Both the position numbers and the translations under genes were made by a program. A stretch of DNA of 64,000 nt from Chitinophaga niabensis (lineage in GTDB: Bacteria; Bacteroidota; Bacteroidia; Chitinophagales; Chitinophagaceae), in contig JAFIGY010000007.1 in the NCBI GenBank assembly GCA_017849435.1, positions 20,564-84,563 of the forward strand. The letters are read 5' to 3'. Of the stretch, positions 16,281-25,261 are shown piece by piece. Each line of letters opens with the position of its first letter. The stretch's first letter is position 1. The notes beneath the pieces are model-generated. The model saw only the letters and a list, made by a program, of their open reading frames with translations, made no database searches and was not told the DNA's origin.

Positions 16281-18776
16281 TTATTCAACTTTGAATGCAC
16301 CGCCCAGTATCCCGCCAAAACCAACTCTTACGCCTACACGCGTGGGAGACTGCGCCTGATAGCCGGCCACCACGTCCACACGAAGGACTTTGAAAATATT
16401 CTCCAGTCCCGCGAACACTTCCACATAATTGTTGTTCCTGTTCACATAGAAAGCGTTGGAACCGGCCACCAGGTTCCATTTTAACCGGTTAAACAGCGGT
16501 ATGCGATTGGTGAGCATACCATTGAAGTGATGCTCGATGTTAGCTGTTCCATACAGATTGGCGGACGTACTGTACTGATAATAGGGCGCCAGCTGGAAGC
16601 TGTTGAGATATTTAATGTTATAGAAGGTCTGATTACCGTTGAAATGTTGCAGATCGGGTATGCTGACGGATTGATTGTTGAGGAAACCGCCTGCAGCCAG
16701 GTTATAGCGGAACTCACCGAACAACTTGAAATTCATATTGTCGTGCACACTGAATTTCCATTTATCAAAATTGGCATCGAGGAAGCCTTTGGAATACATG
16801 AGCGTGAAAGTGGGATATTTAGATCCCATAGGCATCTTATAATTGGGATATTGTATGAACCGTTGCCCGGGCTGATAGCTCAATTGTCCGCTCACGAGCA
16901 GCACCCGCTCCCGTTCGAATGGCAGATGCGCCAGCTCTTGCGGGTGGTTGGGACTGAAGGTTTTCTTCTCATTCTGAAAGATCACAAAATCTGTTGAGTT
17001 CTCCACCGGGATACGGTCCTCATACGTAGCCGAGGCGCTGAACTTCATGGCATTCTGGAAATTGCGGTAATAAGACAGGCTGCCGAACCAGTTCTCATAC
17101 AGTTTCATATAATTCTCCTTCAGAAGTAAGGTGTAAAGCGAGTTGGTCAGCGGACCGATGGGATTTTCCCGGTTGAACTGCATGATCCGCTTACCACCGG
17201 CAAGTGTCCAGAAGCTGCGGGTACCGAAGTCACCGGCGCCACTGCCGGTCAGTGTTAAACTCGTATAGGCGTTGAGGTGAGTATTACTGAATCCATACCG
17301 GATATTGCTGTTCCAGGAGAGGCCTTTTTTGTTAGGCAAACTAAAATACATGGAGGGGTTGAGGGCCAGGGAAACGCCTTCTACCGTATTGTAGCTCAGG
17401 CCGCTTAGCAGGGATTTGTTATAGAACGTATGGGTCTGGATAGTGGAATCCCTTTTAAAGTACCAGCGGTGGGAGAAACCGTTGAGCAATACATCATCCC
17501 ATTTCACTTTCTGAGGCCTGCGGCGCAGGGAATCCAGGTGGTTGCGGGACATGGCGGAATCTCTCCGGGCCTTGGCCGTACTGTCTTTCACATGAAAATC
17601 CTTTTGCTCTTCCACTTCCAGCGGCACAGGGCGGATGCTGTCCCAATACGGAATGCCTCTTTTATCGGCATCCTTCTCATATTTCATGACTACTTTGTTG
17701 AAATAGCCTTTCGGGAAATTGGGCTGGAGATTGTAATTGGAGTAGACGTTCACAGAATTGGCGACGATATCGAACCCAAACATTTTCATTGCCATGTAAA
17801 CGGCCTGATCTTTTGTGCGCCATACCTCACCGGCCACAGGAACATGCGTCTGACGGATGCACAGCGTGTCGAGTAATTCCAGCTGGTATTCTTTCGTCAA
17901 CATCAGGTCTGTGCTATGTATCCGCCACTCATCTTCAACAATAAAAATATAACCCGCAAACAGCGGTTCATATTTTCGACGGGGCGTTACCCTGATCTTG
18001 TTCACCAGCCGGTTATCTTCCATGAAAGAGCCTTCCAGCCTGTATTTATAATAGTGCAGCGCATTCTCGGAAATAGGAGAAATAAAACCCCGCGGCCCCA
18101 TCTGTGAAGCGATCGCTTCTACGTTATTGTCATAAAAACTGATGATGGTGGGAATGCTGAAACCCAGTCCGCCCCCACTCTCCCGCGAGGAGATCACATC
18201 CAGCTTCATATCCGGGGCCTGGTAAGATATTTTCGTATAGGATTCCGAGAGGGCCACGATCCCTTTACCCGTGGAGTCCACGCCGATGTCGTTTTTATCG
18301 ATCTTCTTACCGAGGATGCGGTTGGGAGTAGCGCGTAGTTTGGCGAGCATTTTAATATAGGCGTCACAGGTATAGGCTTTCAGTTGCGACTGGTAATACC
18401 CGCGCTTTTTGATGGCCTTGCGGATGATGGCATAAGCCGGATCTTCACCACCGGCTTTCACTACTACTTCGCGGATCTGCATGCTCACAGGCTGTAACAC
18501 AAAGTTCAGCTGCCGGGAGGCGCCGGTGATCTCCACTGCTTTCTCCTGCTTACCATAGCCGATATATTGACAAACGATGGTATGCTTTCCCTCGGGGAGC
18601 TCCAGTTGATAAGCGCCTACGGCATTCGTGGTGGTTCCGTTGGTAGTGCCTTTGATCATCACGGTCGCGAAAGGAAGCGCTTCTCCTTTCTGATTGGTGA
18701 CCGTGCCATGTATGGCGCCGGCATGGCTCCTGACAGTTAACAAAGTGCAGATGGCAAAGAGTAAATTTTTTATCAT
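16281..18776 (-). CDS. DUF5686 outer-membrane protein with carboxypeptidase-like regulatory domain
   Basis: 831 residues from ATG 18776, which gives the signal peptide MIKNLLFAICTLLTVRSHAG. It is followed by a CarboxypepD_reg-like domain (HGTVTNQKGEALPFATVMIK, residues 22-100) and then the DUF5686 region with IIRKAIKKRGYYQSQLKAYT, NDIGVDSTGKGIVALSESYT and a long barrel-like C-terminus ending in RVGFGGILGGAFKVE. There is no TonB plug. The family is thought to sit in the outer membrane of Bacteroidota, but its function is not established. It stands alone, with a terminator after it and the small membrane protein gene upstream of its stop. Confidence 0.88.
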   Translation of the reverse strand: MIKNLLFAICTLLTVRSHAGAIHGTVTNQKGEALPFATVMIKGTTNGTTTNAVGAYQLELPEGKHTIVCQYIGYGKQEKAVEITGASRQLNFVLQPVSMQIREVVVKAGGEDPAYAIIRKAIKKRGYYQSQLKAYTCDAYIKMLAKLRATPNRILGKKIDKNDIGVDSTGKGIVALSESYTKISYQAPDMKLDVISSRESGGGLGFSIPTIISFYDNNVEAIASQMGPRGFISPISENALHYYKYRLEGSFMEDNRLVNKIRVTPRRKYEPLFAGYIFIVEDEWRIHSTDLMLTKEYQLELLDTLCIRQTHVPVAGEVWRTKDQAVYMAMKMFGFDIVANSVNVYSNYNLQPNFPKGYFNKVVMKYEKDADKRGIPYWDSIRPVPLEVEEQKDFHVKDSTAKARRDSAMSRNHLDSLRRRPQKVKWDDVLLNGFSHRWYFKRDSTIQTHTFYNKSLLSGLSYNTVEGVSLALNPSMYFSLPNKKGLSWNSNIRYGFSNTHLNAYTSLTLTGSGAGDFGTRSFWTLAGGKRIMQFNRENPIGPLTNSLYTLLLKENYMKLYENWFGSLSYYRNFQNAMKFSASATYEDRIPVENSTDFVIFQNEKKTFSPNHPQELAHLPFERERVLLVSGQLSYQPGQRFIQYPNYKMPMGSKYPTFTLMYSKGFLDANFDKWKFSVHDNMNFKLFGEFRYNLAAGGFLNNQSVSIPDLQHFNGNQTFYNIKYLNSFQLAPYYQYSTSANLYGTANIEHHFNGMLTNRIPLFNRLKWNLVAGSNAFYVNRNNNYVEVFAGLENIFKVLRVDVVAGYQAQSPTRVGVRVGFGGILGGAFKVE

Positions 18777-18857
18777 GCGCCAAAAATAATGGTTAGGGGC
18801 AGACAGCACATCGGGCTAAAGGGTTTTAGATCAATTTTAACAAGGTTGATAAGAAGA

Positions 18858-19202
18858 TCATTTCTTCCGGGCCAGCAGGCTGCCTGACCATGCGCTGAGC
18901 CCGCCGATAATGCCGCCCAGCAGTGCGGAAAGGAGGATCATGAGTGCAGGAGCGCCTGTTTTGAGGATCAGTATTCCCATGCGGGTGGAGAGAATGTGGT
19001 GGTTAGGGATATCCTTCGTCAGCGCCATAGCTCCCCATAGCAGGAAGATAGCGAGAAACCCTGTACCCAGGGCCCTCTTCGGAGACTGCCGCCATAACAA
19101 TGCCACCAGGAAAGGCGCAATGGCCACCGTCCACCAATCGAAGAAAACACCTAACAGGTACGCCAGTACGACGGTGAATACAAAACTGAGGATAAAACGC
19201 AC
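18858..19202 (-). CDS. Small integral membrane protein, function unknown
   Basis: About 114 residues from GTG 19202. At least three hydrophobic segments are visible (FILSFVFTVVLAYLLGVFF, TVAIAPFLVALLW, GTGFLAIFLLWGAMAL), then a glycine-rich one (APALMILLSALLGGIIGGLSA) and a basic tail LLARKK. The start is uncertain: a TTG at 19268 would add 22 residues and lies 24 bases after the metZ-like stop, which would suit an operon. The GTG start gives a more natural membrane N-terminus and has a weak -7-like box (AATCTTTCG) just upstream. I do not recognise a family. Confidence 0.65.
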   Translation of the reverse strand: MRFILSFVFTVVLAYLLGVFFDWWTVAIAPFLVALLWRQSPKRALGTGFLAIFLLWGAMALTKDIPNHHILSTRMGILILKTGAPALMILLSALLGGIIGGLSAWSGSLLARKK

Positions 19203-19292
19203 GGTCGAAAGATTGAAAAGTGAATGATATACAATATCAAAAGATACACATTTCCTGCGATCCCTCAAGGCATCCTGCTCCGGTTACGAATG

Positions 19293-20483
19293 CTATTTGC
19301 TCGCATCCAGCGCCCGCTCAATATCTTCCTGGATATCCGCAACATGCTCCAGTCCAACGGATATGCGGATCAGTCCGGGTGTGATCCCTACGTTGAGGCG
19401 TTCTTGTTCGCTCAGTTTGGCATGGGTGGTGGAAGCGGGATGGGATGCGATACTGCGGCTGTCGCCGAGGTTGGCAGTAAGACTCAGCAGTTCCAGTTTG
19501 TCCAGGAAACGACGGCCTCTTTCCAGTCCGCCTTTCAACTCAAAGCAAACGATACCGCCGCCTGCCGTCATCTGTTTCCGGGCGATGTTGTACTGCGGAT
19601 GGCTTTGCAGGAAGGGATACTTCACCCATTCGAGGTGAGGGTTCTTTTGCAGCGCGGTAGCGAGGGTGAGCGCGCTCGTGGCATGCCTTTCCATGCGCAC
19701 ATGCAGGGTTTCAAGGCTGCGGCTCAGTACCCATGCGTTGAATGGGGACATGGCGGGACCAGTGCTCCGGCAAAAGGCGTATACTTCATCCACCAGCTCC
19801 TTTCTGCCTAATACGATACCGCCGAGCACACGACCCTGACCGTCGATCCATTTGGTGGCGGAATGCGTGACAAGATCCGCCCCGATCAACAGTGGCCGCT
19901 GCAATACCGGTGTGGCAAAACAATTGTCCACATTCAGGATCACTTTATGCTGCTTCGCGATCTTTACCAGCGCTTCCAGGTCCACCAGGTCGAGGCCGGG
20001 ATTGGAAGGCGTTTCCACGAAGATCATCTTCGTGTTGGGTTTGATCAGCGCTGCCACGGTTTCCGGACGGGTAAGGTCGAAATAGGTATGTTCAATACCC
20101 CATTTGGGGAGGAATTTCGTGATCACGGTGTGTGTGGAACCGAAGATAGAACTGGAAGACAGGAGATGGTCACCCGTTTTCAGAAAAGCCATGAAACTGC
20201 CGAAAACAGCGCTCATCCCGGATGCAGTGGCGTAGCCCGCTTCGGCGCCTTCCAGGGCGCACATCCGGTTCTCGAACTCTTGCACGGAAGGATTGCTGAA
20301 ACGGGTATAGATGAATGCGTCTATCTCATCCGCAAAAGCAGCGCGCATCTGCTCGGCATCGTCATAACAAAAACTGGAAGTAAGGTACATCGGGCTGCTG
20401 TGCTCCCGGTGAGGGGTACGCTCCGATTGTATCCTGATCGCCTGTGTCTCCGGATGGTATGTTGGTTTATTCTTTCTCTTCAT
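19293..20483 (-). CDS. Trans-sulfuration PLP enzyme, probably O-acyl-homoserine sulfhydrylase (MetZ-like)
   Basis: A 396-residue Cys/Met-metabolism PLP enzyme. Seen are [50 protein letters not shown] and the PLP-lysine motif [18 protein letters not shown]. The DGQGRVLGG form is typical of MetZ (O-succinylhomoserine sulfhydrylase), which makes homocysteine from an activated homoserine and sulfide. As metX is divergent next door, O-acetylhomoserine may be the natural substrate. Cystathionine gamma-synthase or gamma-lyase activity cannot be excluded. It lies 26 bases after the OsmC-like gene on the same strand, probably in one operon. Confidence 0.88.
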   Translation of the reverse strand: MKRKNKPTYHPETQAIRIQSERTPHREHSSPMYLTSSFCYDDAEQMRAAFADEIDAFIYTRFSNPSVQEFENRMCALEGAEAGYATASGMSAVFGSFMAFLKTGDHLLSSSSIFGSTHTVITKFLPKWGIEHTYFDLTRPETVAALIKPNTKMIFVETPSNPGLDLVDLEALVKIAKQHKVILNVDNCFATPVLQRPLLIGADLVTHSATKWIDGQGRVLGGIVLGRKELVDEVYAFCRSTGPAMSPFNAWVLSRSLETLHVRMERHATSALTLATALQKNPHLEWVKYPFLQSHPQYNIARKQMTAGGGIVCFELKGGLERGRRFLDKLELLSLTANLGDSRSIASHPASTTHAKLSEQERLNVGITPGLIRISVGLEHVADIQEDIERALDASK

Positions 20484-20509
20484 CGTTAGCCTTGTTGGAA
20501 TGGATAATA

Positions 20510-20929
20510 TCAGCCGTTCAGCTTCACCTCCCAGGTCAGCTGCGTTTTGCCCTGGCGAAGGGTTTCCGCTACGGAGCAGTATTTGTTCATAGACAGTTCC
20601 ACGGCGCGTGCTGCTTTATCCGCATCGATCTTCCCGCTGAGATGGAACACAATATGCGCCTTTTCCCAAAGTGACGGCTCCTTGCCCTTTTCTCTTTCCG
20701 CTTCAATCTCGATCCGGAAATCCGTGATCTCCTGGCGTTGTTTCTTCAGGATCATCACCACATCAATGGCAGAACAGCCGCCGAGGCCCATGATGAGCAT
20801 TTGCATCGGGCGAACGCCGTTGTTCTTTCCGCCGTTCTCCACGGAGGAATCCATTAAAACCTTGTGGCCCTGTTCGTCCACCGCTTCCATGTTAAATCCG
20901 TCGTCAATACGTTTTAAAGCGATCTTCAT
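20510..20929 (-). CDS. OsmC/Ohr-family protein
   Basis: 139 residues with the OsmC fold pattern: MLIMGLGGCSAIDVVMILKK carries the first redox Cys, and MNKYCSVAETLRQG the second, with the expected spacing. OsmC and Ohr proteins reduce organic hydroperoxides through these two cysteines; the branch seen here (short, with SSVENGGKNNGVRPMQ near the start) is the YhfA-like type with an uncertain substrate. It is the first gene of a likely operon with the MetZ-like enzyme and is divergent from metX, which suggests a link to sulfur metabolism or sulfide and thiol stress. Confidence 0.88.
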   Translation of the reverse strand: MKIALKRIDDGFNMEAVDEQGHKVLMDSSVENGGKNNGVRPMQMLIMGLGGCSAIDVVMILKKQRQEITDFRIEIEAEREKGKEPSLWEKAHIVFHLSGKIDADKAARAVELSMNKYCSVAETLRQGKTQLTWEVKLNG

Positions 20930-20954
20930 GTGTTTGCTGATATATTACAGGCAT

Positions 20955-20962
20955 CAAAGATA
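20955..20962 (-). promoter_or_regulatory. Candidate -7 box for the osmC-metZ operon
   Basis: TATCTTTG on the minus strand matches TAnnTTTG and lies 25 bases upstream of the OsmC-like ATG. A TTTTG sits about 12 bases further upstream, closer than usual. A 6-bp hairpin (GCCGGT, ACCGGC; 20986-21003) lies between this box and the metX promoter. Confidence 0.45.
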
Positions 20963-21005
20963 AATCATCCTCGTCAAAATAATAAGCCGGTATGACGACC
21001 GGCAT

Positions 21006-21036
21006 TTGTAATTGGCAGGTGACTTTCGTAGGTTTG
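21006..21036 (+). promoter_or_regulatory. Promoter of metX (TTG-N20-TAGGTTTG)
   Basis: TTG at 21006-21008 and TAGGTTTG at 21029-21036 are separated by 20 bases, matching the Bacteroidota housekeeping promoter well. Transcription would begin near 21043, only about ten bases before the chosen metX start, so the leader is too short for a riboswitch. Confidence 0.65.
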
Positions 21037-21053
21037 CGCAAATTTTTTACCAC

Positions 21054-22076
21054 TTGTCCGCACAAACCTTCCATACTGCCCAGCCATTTCACCTGGAATC
21101 CGGCGAAGTATTACCCGGGTTGGAGATTGCCTATCATACGTACGGCACCCTCAACAGGCATGGAGACAACGTGGTATGGGTCTGCCATGCGCTCACGGCC
21201 AATTCCGATGTGGCCGACTGGTGGCAGGGCCTTATCAGGGAAGGCAGCGTGATAGACCCGGAGAAATATTTCATCGTATGTGCCAACATCCTGGGCTCCT
21301 GTTATGGTTCATCCGGACCGCTCAGCACAGATCCTCGCAGCGGAAAGCCCTACTATCGCACTTTTCCGCAGGTCACCATTCGCGATATCGTACATGCGCA
21401 TGTGTTATTGCGCAAACACCTCAATATTGAAAGAATCCATCTGCTCGTAGGCGGCTCCATGGGCGGCTACCAGGTACTGGAATGGGCGTTGACAGAACCT
21501 GCAAGGATCGGAAGATTATTCCTGCTCTGCACCGGTGCCGCAGAAAGCGCATGGGGCATTGCAGTGCATACTTCGCAAAGACTGGCCATTGAAGCAGACC
21601 CCAGCTGGGAAGAAGCCCAGCCCTCCGCAGGAGCGCGCGGCCTAAAAGCCGCCAGGGCTATCGGAATGCTCACCTATCGCAACTATCAGACGTTCATGCG
21701 CACACAAACCGATCCGGATAAAGAAAAAACGGATCATTTTAAGGCGTCTTCCTATATCCTTTACCAGGGCGATAAACTGGTGAAGCGCTTCAACGCCCAG
21801 AGCTACTGGCTGCTAACCAAAGCAATGGACAGCCATAACATCGCGCGGGGGCGGCACGAAGCCATCGAAGCCACGCTTCGGCAGATTGAACAACATACCC
21901 TGCTCATCGGCATTACCAGCGATATCCTTTGTCCCCCCGAAGAACAACTACTGCTGGCCCGTCACATGCACAACACAGTTTACCACGAGATCGATTCCCC
22001 GTATGGACACGACGGGTTTCTTATCGAGTTCGAAAAGATCGGCCGGATATTATCCACATTTCTTGAAGAAGAATAA
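21054..22076 (+). CDS. metX: Homoserine O-acetyltransferase
   Basis: MetX transfers acetyl from acetyl-CoA to homoserine in methionine synthesis. About 340 residues with the alpha/beta-hydrolase fold: YHTYGTLNRHGDNVVWVCHA, nucleophile Ser135 in VGGSMGGYQVLEWA, Asp290 in GITSDILCPPEEQ and His319 in YGHDGFLIE. The open frame extends 14 codons upstream to another TTG at 21012, but that lies in front of the -7 box, so the TTG at 21054 (LSAQTFHTAQPF) is the likelier start; no ATG is available. It is divergent from the osmC-metZ pair, whose enzyme would use its product. Confidence 0.93.
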   Translation: MSAQTFHTAQPFHLESGEVLPGLEIAYHTYGTLNRHGDNVVWVCHALTANSDVADWWQGLIREGSVIDPEKYFIVCANILGSCYGSSGPLSTDPRSGKPYYRTFPQVTIRDIVHAHVLLRKHLNIERIHLLVGGSMGGYQVLEWALTEPARIGRLFLLCTGAAESAWGIAVHTSQRLAIEADPSWEEAQPSAGARGLKAARAIGMLTYRNYQTFMRTQTDPDKEKTDHFKASSYILYQGDKLVKRFNAQSYWLLTKAMDSHNIARGRHEAIEATLRQIEQHTLLIGITSDILCPPEEQLLLARHMHNTVYHEIDSPYGHDGFLIEFEKIGRILSTFLEEE

Positions 22077-22282
22077 TGATATTAAATTTATTGCCCCCTT
22101 TAATTAGCTATTAGTCAGTCGATTAATAAATTAATTTTCATTTGTCTAAAAAACCCTTATATTTTGTTGATACCCGAAAAACGCAGCGGCAGCCTTTCGT
22201 CAAGTCCTTTTAATTTTCCTTATATTTAATAAAACTATTATTCCTCTGGTCAGCCAAAATTCCTTCATTAAATTCTCACTTT

Positions 22283-25165
22283 ATGAAATGCAGGTTACAC
22301 AAGTATTGCTGGTCTATAGTTATATTGTTGATCACATGGCAATTAGCATGGGCCCAAAATCAGACTACCATTTCAGGCACTGTTGTTAACGCCACCACCA
22401 GTCAGGCTATGCCCGGGGTATCTGTTTCTGTGAAAGGAGCTACGGCTGGTGCGATCACTGATGCCAACGGGGCATTCAAGGTTACAACCGGGCGCTCCCT
22501 CCCCCTCACGCTCGTTTTCTCTTATGTTGGTTTCAAGCCCGAAGAAGTAACGGTCACCAATCCGGGGATCAATGTGAATGTGCAGCTCTCTTCCACTGAA
22601 ATACTCGGAAAGGAAGTGGTGGTTTCCGCGAGCCGTGCTACGGAAAGTATCCTGCAATCACCGGTGTCCATCGAGAAGCTGGACTCCCGGACCATCAAAG
22701 CCTCCCCCGCGCCTACATTCTACGATGCGATGGCCAATATGAAAGGCGTGGAAATGAGCACACAAAGTCTCACCTTTAAATCCGTGAACACCCGCGGCTT
22801 CAACAGCAACGGAAACACGCGCATGCTGCAGCTGATAGATGGTATGGATAACCAGGCTCCCGGCCTGAACTTCTCCGTAGGCAACATCGTAGGGATTACG
22901 GAGCTGGATATGGATAACGTGGAACTCCTGCCCGGCGCGGCCTCTGCATTGTATGGCCCCAACGCCCTGAACGGGATCGTATTGCTGAACAGCAAAAGCC
23001 CCTTTCAATACCAGGGATTAAGCGCGATCGTGAAAGGCGGGATGTTGAGCGAATCCGGCAGAAGCACTCCCAACACGGGATACTACGATGTATCTGTTCG
23101 TTATGCCAAAGCGATCAACGATAAATTCGCGTTCAAGATCAACCTTGGTTATATCAATGCCAAGGACTGGCAGGCTTATGATACACGGGACCAGAGTCTT
23201 TTGAACGGGTATGATCTGAAGAGCGGCAACCGTGGCAACAACCCGGGCTACAACGGGATCAACACCTACGGCGATGAAACCAACATCAATATGCTGGGCG
23301 CCCTGCGGGGCACCGCCATGACGCCGGGAAACCCGCTCAGCAACGGTCTTCTTCAACTGTCAGGCGCTACCGGCGGCGCCATCACACCTGCGCAGATCTA
23401 CAACGCCATGATGCCCGACTCCCTTAAATCCTTCGTATCCCGCACAGGATACGACGAGCATGATCTGGCCGATTATGATACTAAAAACCTCAAGGCTAAC
23501 CTGGCACTGCATTACAAGTTCCACTCTAACCTCGAGCTGCTGGCGCAAGGCAGCTATGGTACCGGTACTACCGTATATACGGGTGCCGACCGCTACTCCA
23601 TCAAGAATTTCCGCATGGGTCAGTATAAAGTGGAATTGCGTGCCGATAACTTCTACATACGTGCCTACACCACTCAGGAACGGGCCGGCGATTCCTATGC
23701 CATCGGAACATTGGGCGCGGGGATCAATGAGGCGTGGAAGCCCAGCACCACCTGGTTCCAGCAGTACTTCGGAGCTTATGCCACAGGGGCATTGACTACT
23801 TTCAGCACAGCCTTCCAGCAGGCACTTGCCGGTGGTCAGTCCCCCACGCAGGCTTTTGCCACCGCCACCAACGCAGCAAAAGGCGGCTCCACGAATTTCC
23901 ATAATGCTGCCAGAACAGTGGCGGATAACGGCCGCTTCCTGCCCGGCACCGCGCAGTTTGACAATGCGGCGGATAATGTAAAGAAGAAACCGATCCCCGG
24001 AGACGCCACCGGCGTAGGCGCCAAGTTCACGGATAAAACCAATCTGTACCAGGCAGAGTTCATGTATAATTTCAAGAACCAGATATCCTTCATGGAACTG
24101 ATGGTGGGTGGTAATTATCGCGTATACGCACTGAACTCGGAGAAGACGCTGTTTGCCGTGGATGATAACGGCAAAGAGTTCCGCATCAAGGAATATGGCG
24201 GCTATGTGCAGGTAGGTAAAAGGTTGTTGCAGGATAATTTAAAACTGACCGGCGCTTTGCGCTATGATAAGAACGAAAACTTCGAAGGCCAGTTCAGCCC
24301 GCGTCTGTCCGCCGTGTATACTTTCCTCAAAACACACAACATCCGCGCATCTTACCAGACCGGCTTCCGCATTCCTACCTGCCAGGACCAGTACATCGAT
24401 CTGAAAACACCACAGGCCAGGCTGCTCGGCGGCCTCCCTTTCCTGCGGCAGCGCTACAACCTGGAAACCGGTCCGCTTTTCACGCTGGAGTCCGTACAGG
24501 CGGGCAATCCTCAGCAGTATACCTTCAAAGAGTTCAAACCCGAGAAGGTCATCGCGTTTGAGCTGGGTTATAAATCCCTCATTGCCAACAAGCTGGTAAT
24601 TGACGCTTACATTTACACCAATACCTTCAAGAACTTCAACGGTACACAGATATTGGTGCGGCCGAATGCCACCGGTCCGGCGGACATCTATTCCATCCCG
24701 GTGAACTACGATAAAGATATCAAATCCTGGGGCTGGGCGCTGGGGCTGGATTACAGCCTGCCGCAACAATTCTTCGCCGGTGGTAACGTTTCTTACAATG
24801 AGTTAAGCAATGAAAAAGACCTGGGAAATTTCCAGGCCATGTACAACACACCGAAAGTACGCTATAACCTCTACGTTGGTAATCGCAACATTGCCCATTC
24901 CTTCTTCAGCTTCAATCTCACCTGGCGGTGGCAGGACAGCTTCATCTGGTCCTCCTCCTTCGTAGGTCCGATGGTAAGGGCTGCCAACCAGGGTCTCATT
25001 CCTTCCTACGGCACGCTGGATGCGCAGGTGAGCAAGTTCTTCCCAAAACCAAAGGTGACAGTGAAGATCGGTTCGTCTAACCTGTTGAAGAATCAATATA
25101 TCCAGTCATGGGGCAACCCTACCGTGGGAGCACAATACTATGCGTCTATCGGGTATAATCTTTAG
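22283..25165 (+). CDS. TonB-dependent receptor with carboxypeptidase-like regulatory domain
   Basis: A 960-residue outer-membrane receptor: signal peptide ending ITWQLAWAQNQ, a CarboxypepD_reg-like domain (ISGTVVNATTSQAMPGVSVS, residues 27-110), a plug with MANMKGVEMSTQSLTFKSVN, NTRGFNSNGNTRMLQLIDGM and ELLPGAASALYGPNALNGIV, then a long barrel ending AQYYASIGYNL. No SusD gene follows, so it acts alone; the substrate is unknown. The upstream gap to metX (206 bases) is AT-rich, with a TTATATTTTG box near 22157 that could be a promoter. A terminator follows the stop. Confidence 0.93.
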   Translation: MKCRLHKYCWSIVILLITWQLAWAQNQTTISGTVVNATTSQAMPGVSVSVKGATAGAITDANGAFKVTTGRSLPLTLVFSYVGFKPEEVTVTNPGINVNVQLSSTEILGKEVVVSASRATESILQSPVSIEKLDSRTIKASPAPTFYDAMANMKGVEMSTQSLTFKSVNTRGFNSNGNTRMLQLIDGMDNQAPGLNFSVGNIVGITELDMDNVELLPGAASALYGPNALNGIVLLNSKSPFQYQGLSAIVKGGMLSESGRSTPNTGYYDVSVRYAKAINDKFAFKINLGYINAKDWQAYDTRDQSLLNGYDLKSGNRGNNPGYNGINTYGDETNINMLGALRGTAMTPGNPLSNGLLQLSGATGGAITPAQIYNAMMPDSLKSFVSRTGYDEHDLADYDTKNLKANLALHYKFHSNLELLAQGSYGTGTTVYTGADRYSIKNFRMGQYKVELRADNFYIRAYTTQERAGDSYAIGTLGAGINEAWKPSTTWFQQYFGAYATGALTTFSTAFQQALAGGQSPTQAFATATNAAKGGSTNFHNAARTVADNGRFLPGTAQFDNAADNVKKKPIPGDATGVGAKFTDKTNLYQAEFMYNFKNQISFMELMVGGNYRVYALNSEKTLFAVDDNGKEFRIKEYGGYVQVGKRLLQDNLKLTGALRYDKNENFEGQFSPRLSAVYTFLKTHNIRASYQTGFRIPTCQDQYIDLKTPQARLLGGLPFLRQRYNLETGPLFTLESVQAGNPQQYTFKEFKPEKVIAFELGYKSLIANKLVIDAYIYTNTFKNFNGTQILVRPNATGPADIYSIPVNYDKDIKSWGWALGLDYSLPQQFFAGGNVSYNELSNEKDLGNFQAMYNTPKVRYNLYVGNRNIAHSFFSFNLTWRWQDSFIWSSSFVGPMVRAANQGLIPSYGTLDAQVSKFFPKPKVTVKIGSSNLLKNQYIQSWGNPTVGAQYYASIGYNL

Positions 25166-25188
25166 TCTGTCCAATTGCCATAATAGCG

Positions 25189-25215
25189 AAGGCCTCCCGG
25201 TTATCGGGAGGCCTT
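25189..25215. terminator. Hairpin terminator between the TonB receptor gene and ychF
   Basis: A perfect 11-bp stem (AAGGCCTCCCG with CGGGAGGCCTT) encloses a 5-base loop between the convergent TonB receptor and ychF genes. The tail on the plus strand (CTGATTTGTTG) is moderately T-rich. Confidence 0.75.
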
Positions 25216-25261
25216 CTGATTTGTTGTAACCCTCATGATTTTACTCATGGGTATCTTTGGA

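Noticed and set aside
20986-21003. SAM riboswitch in front of the methionine genes
   Set aside because: Only a 6-bp hairpin is present, the metX leader is about ten bases, and no riboswitch core could be traced on either strand.
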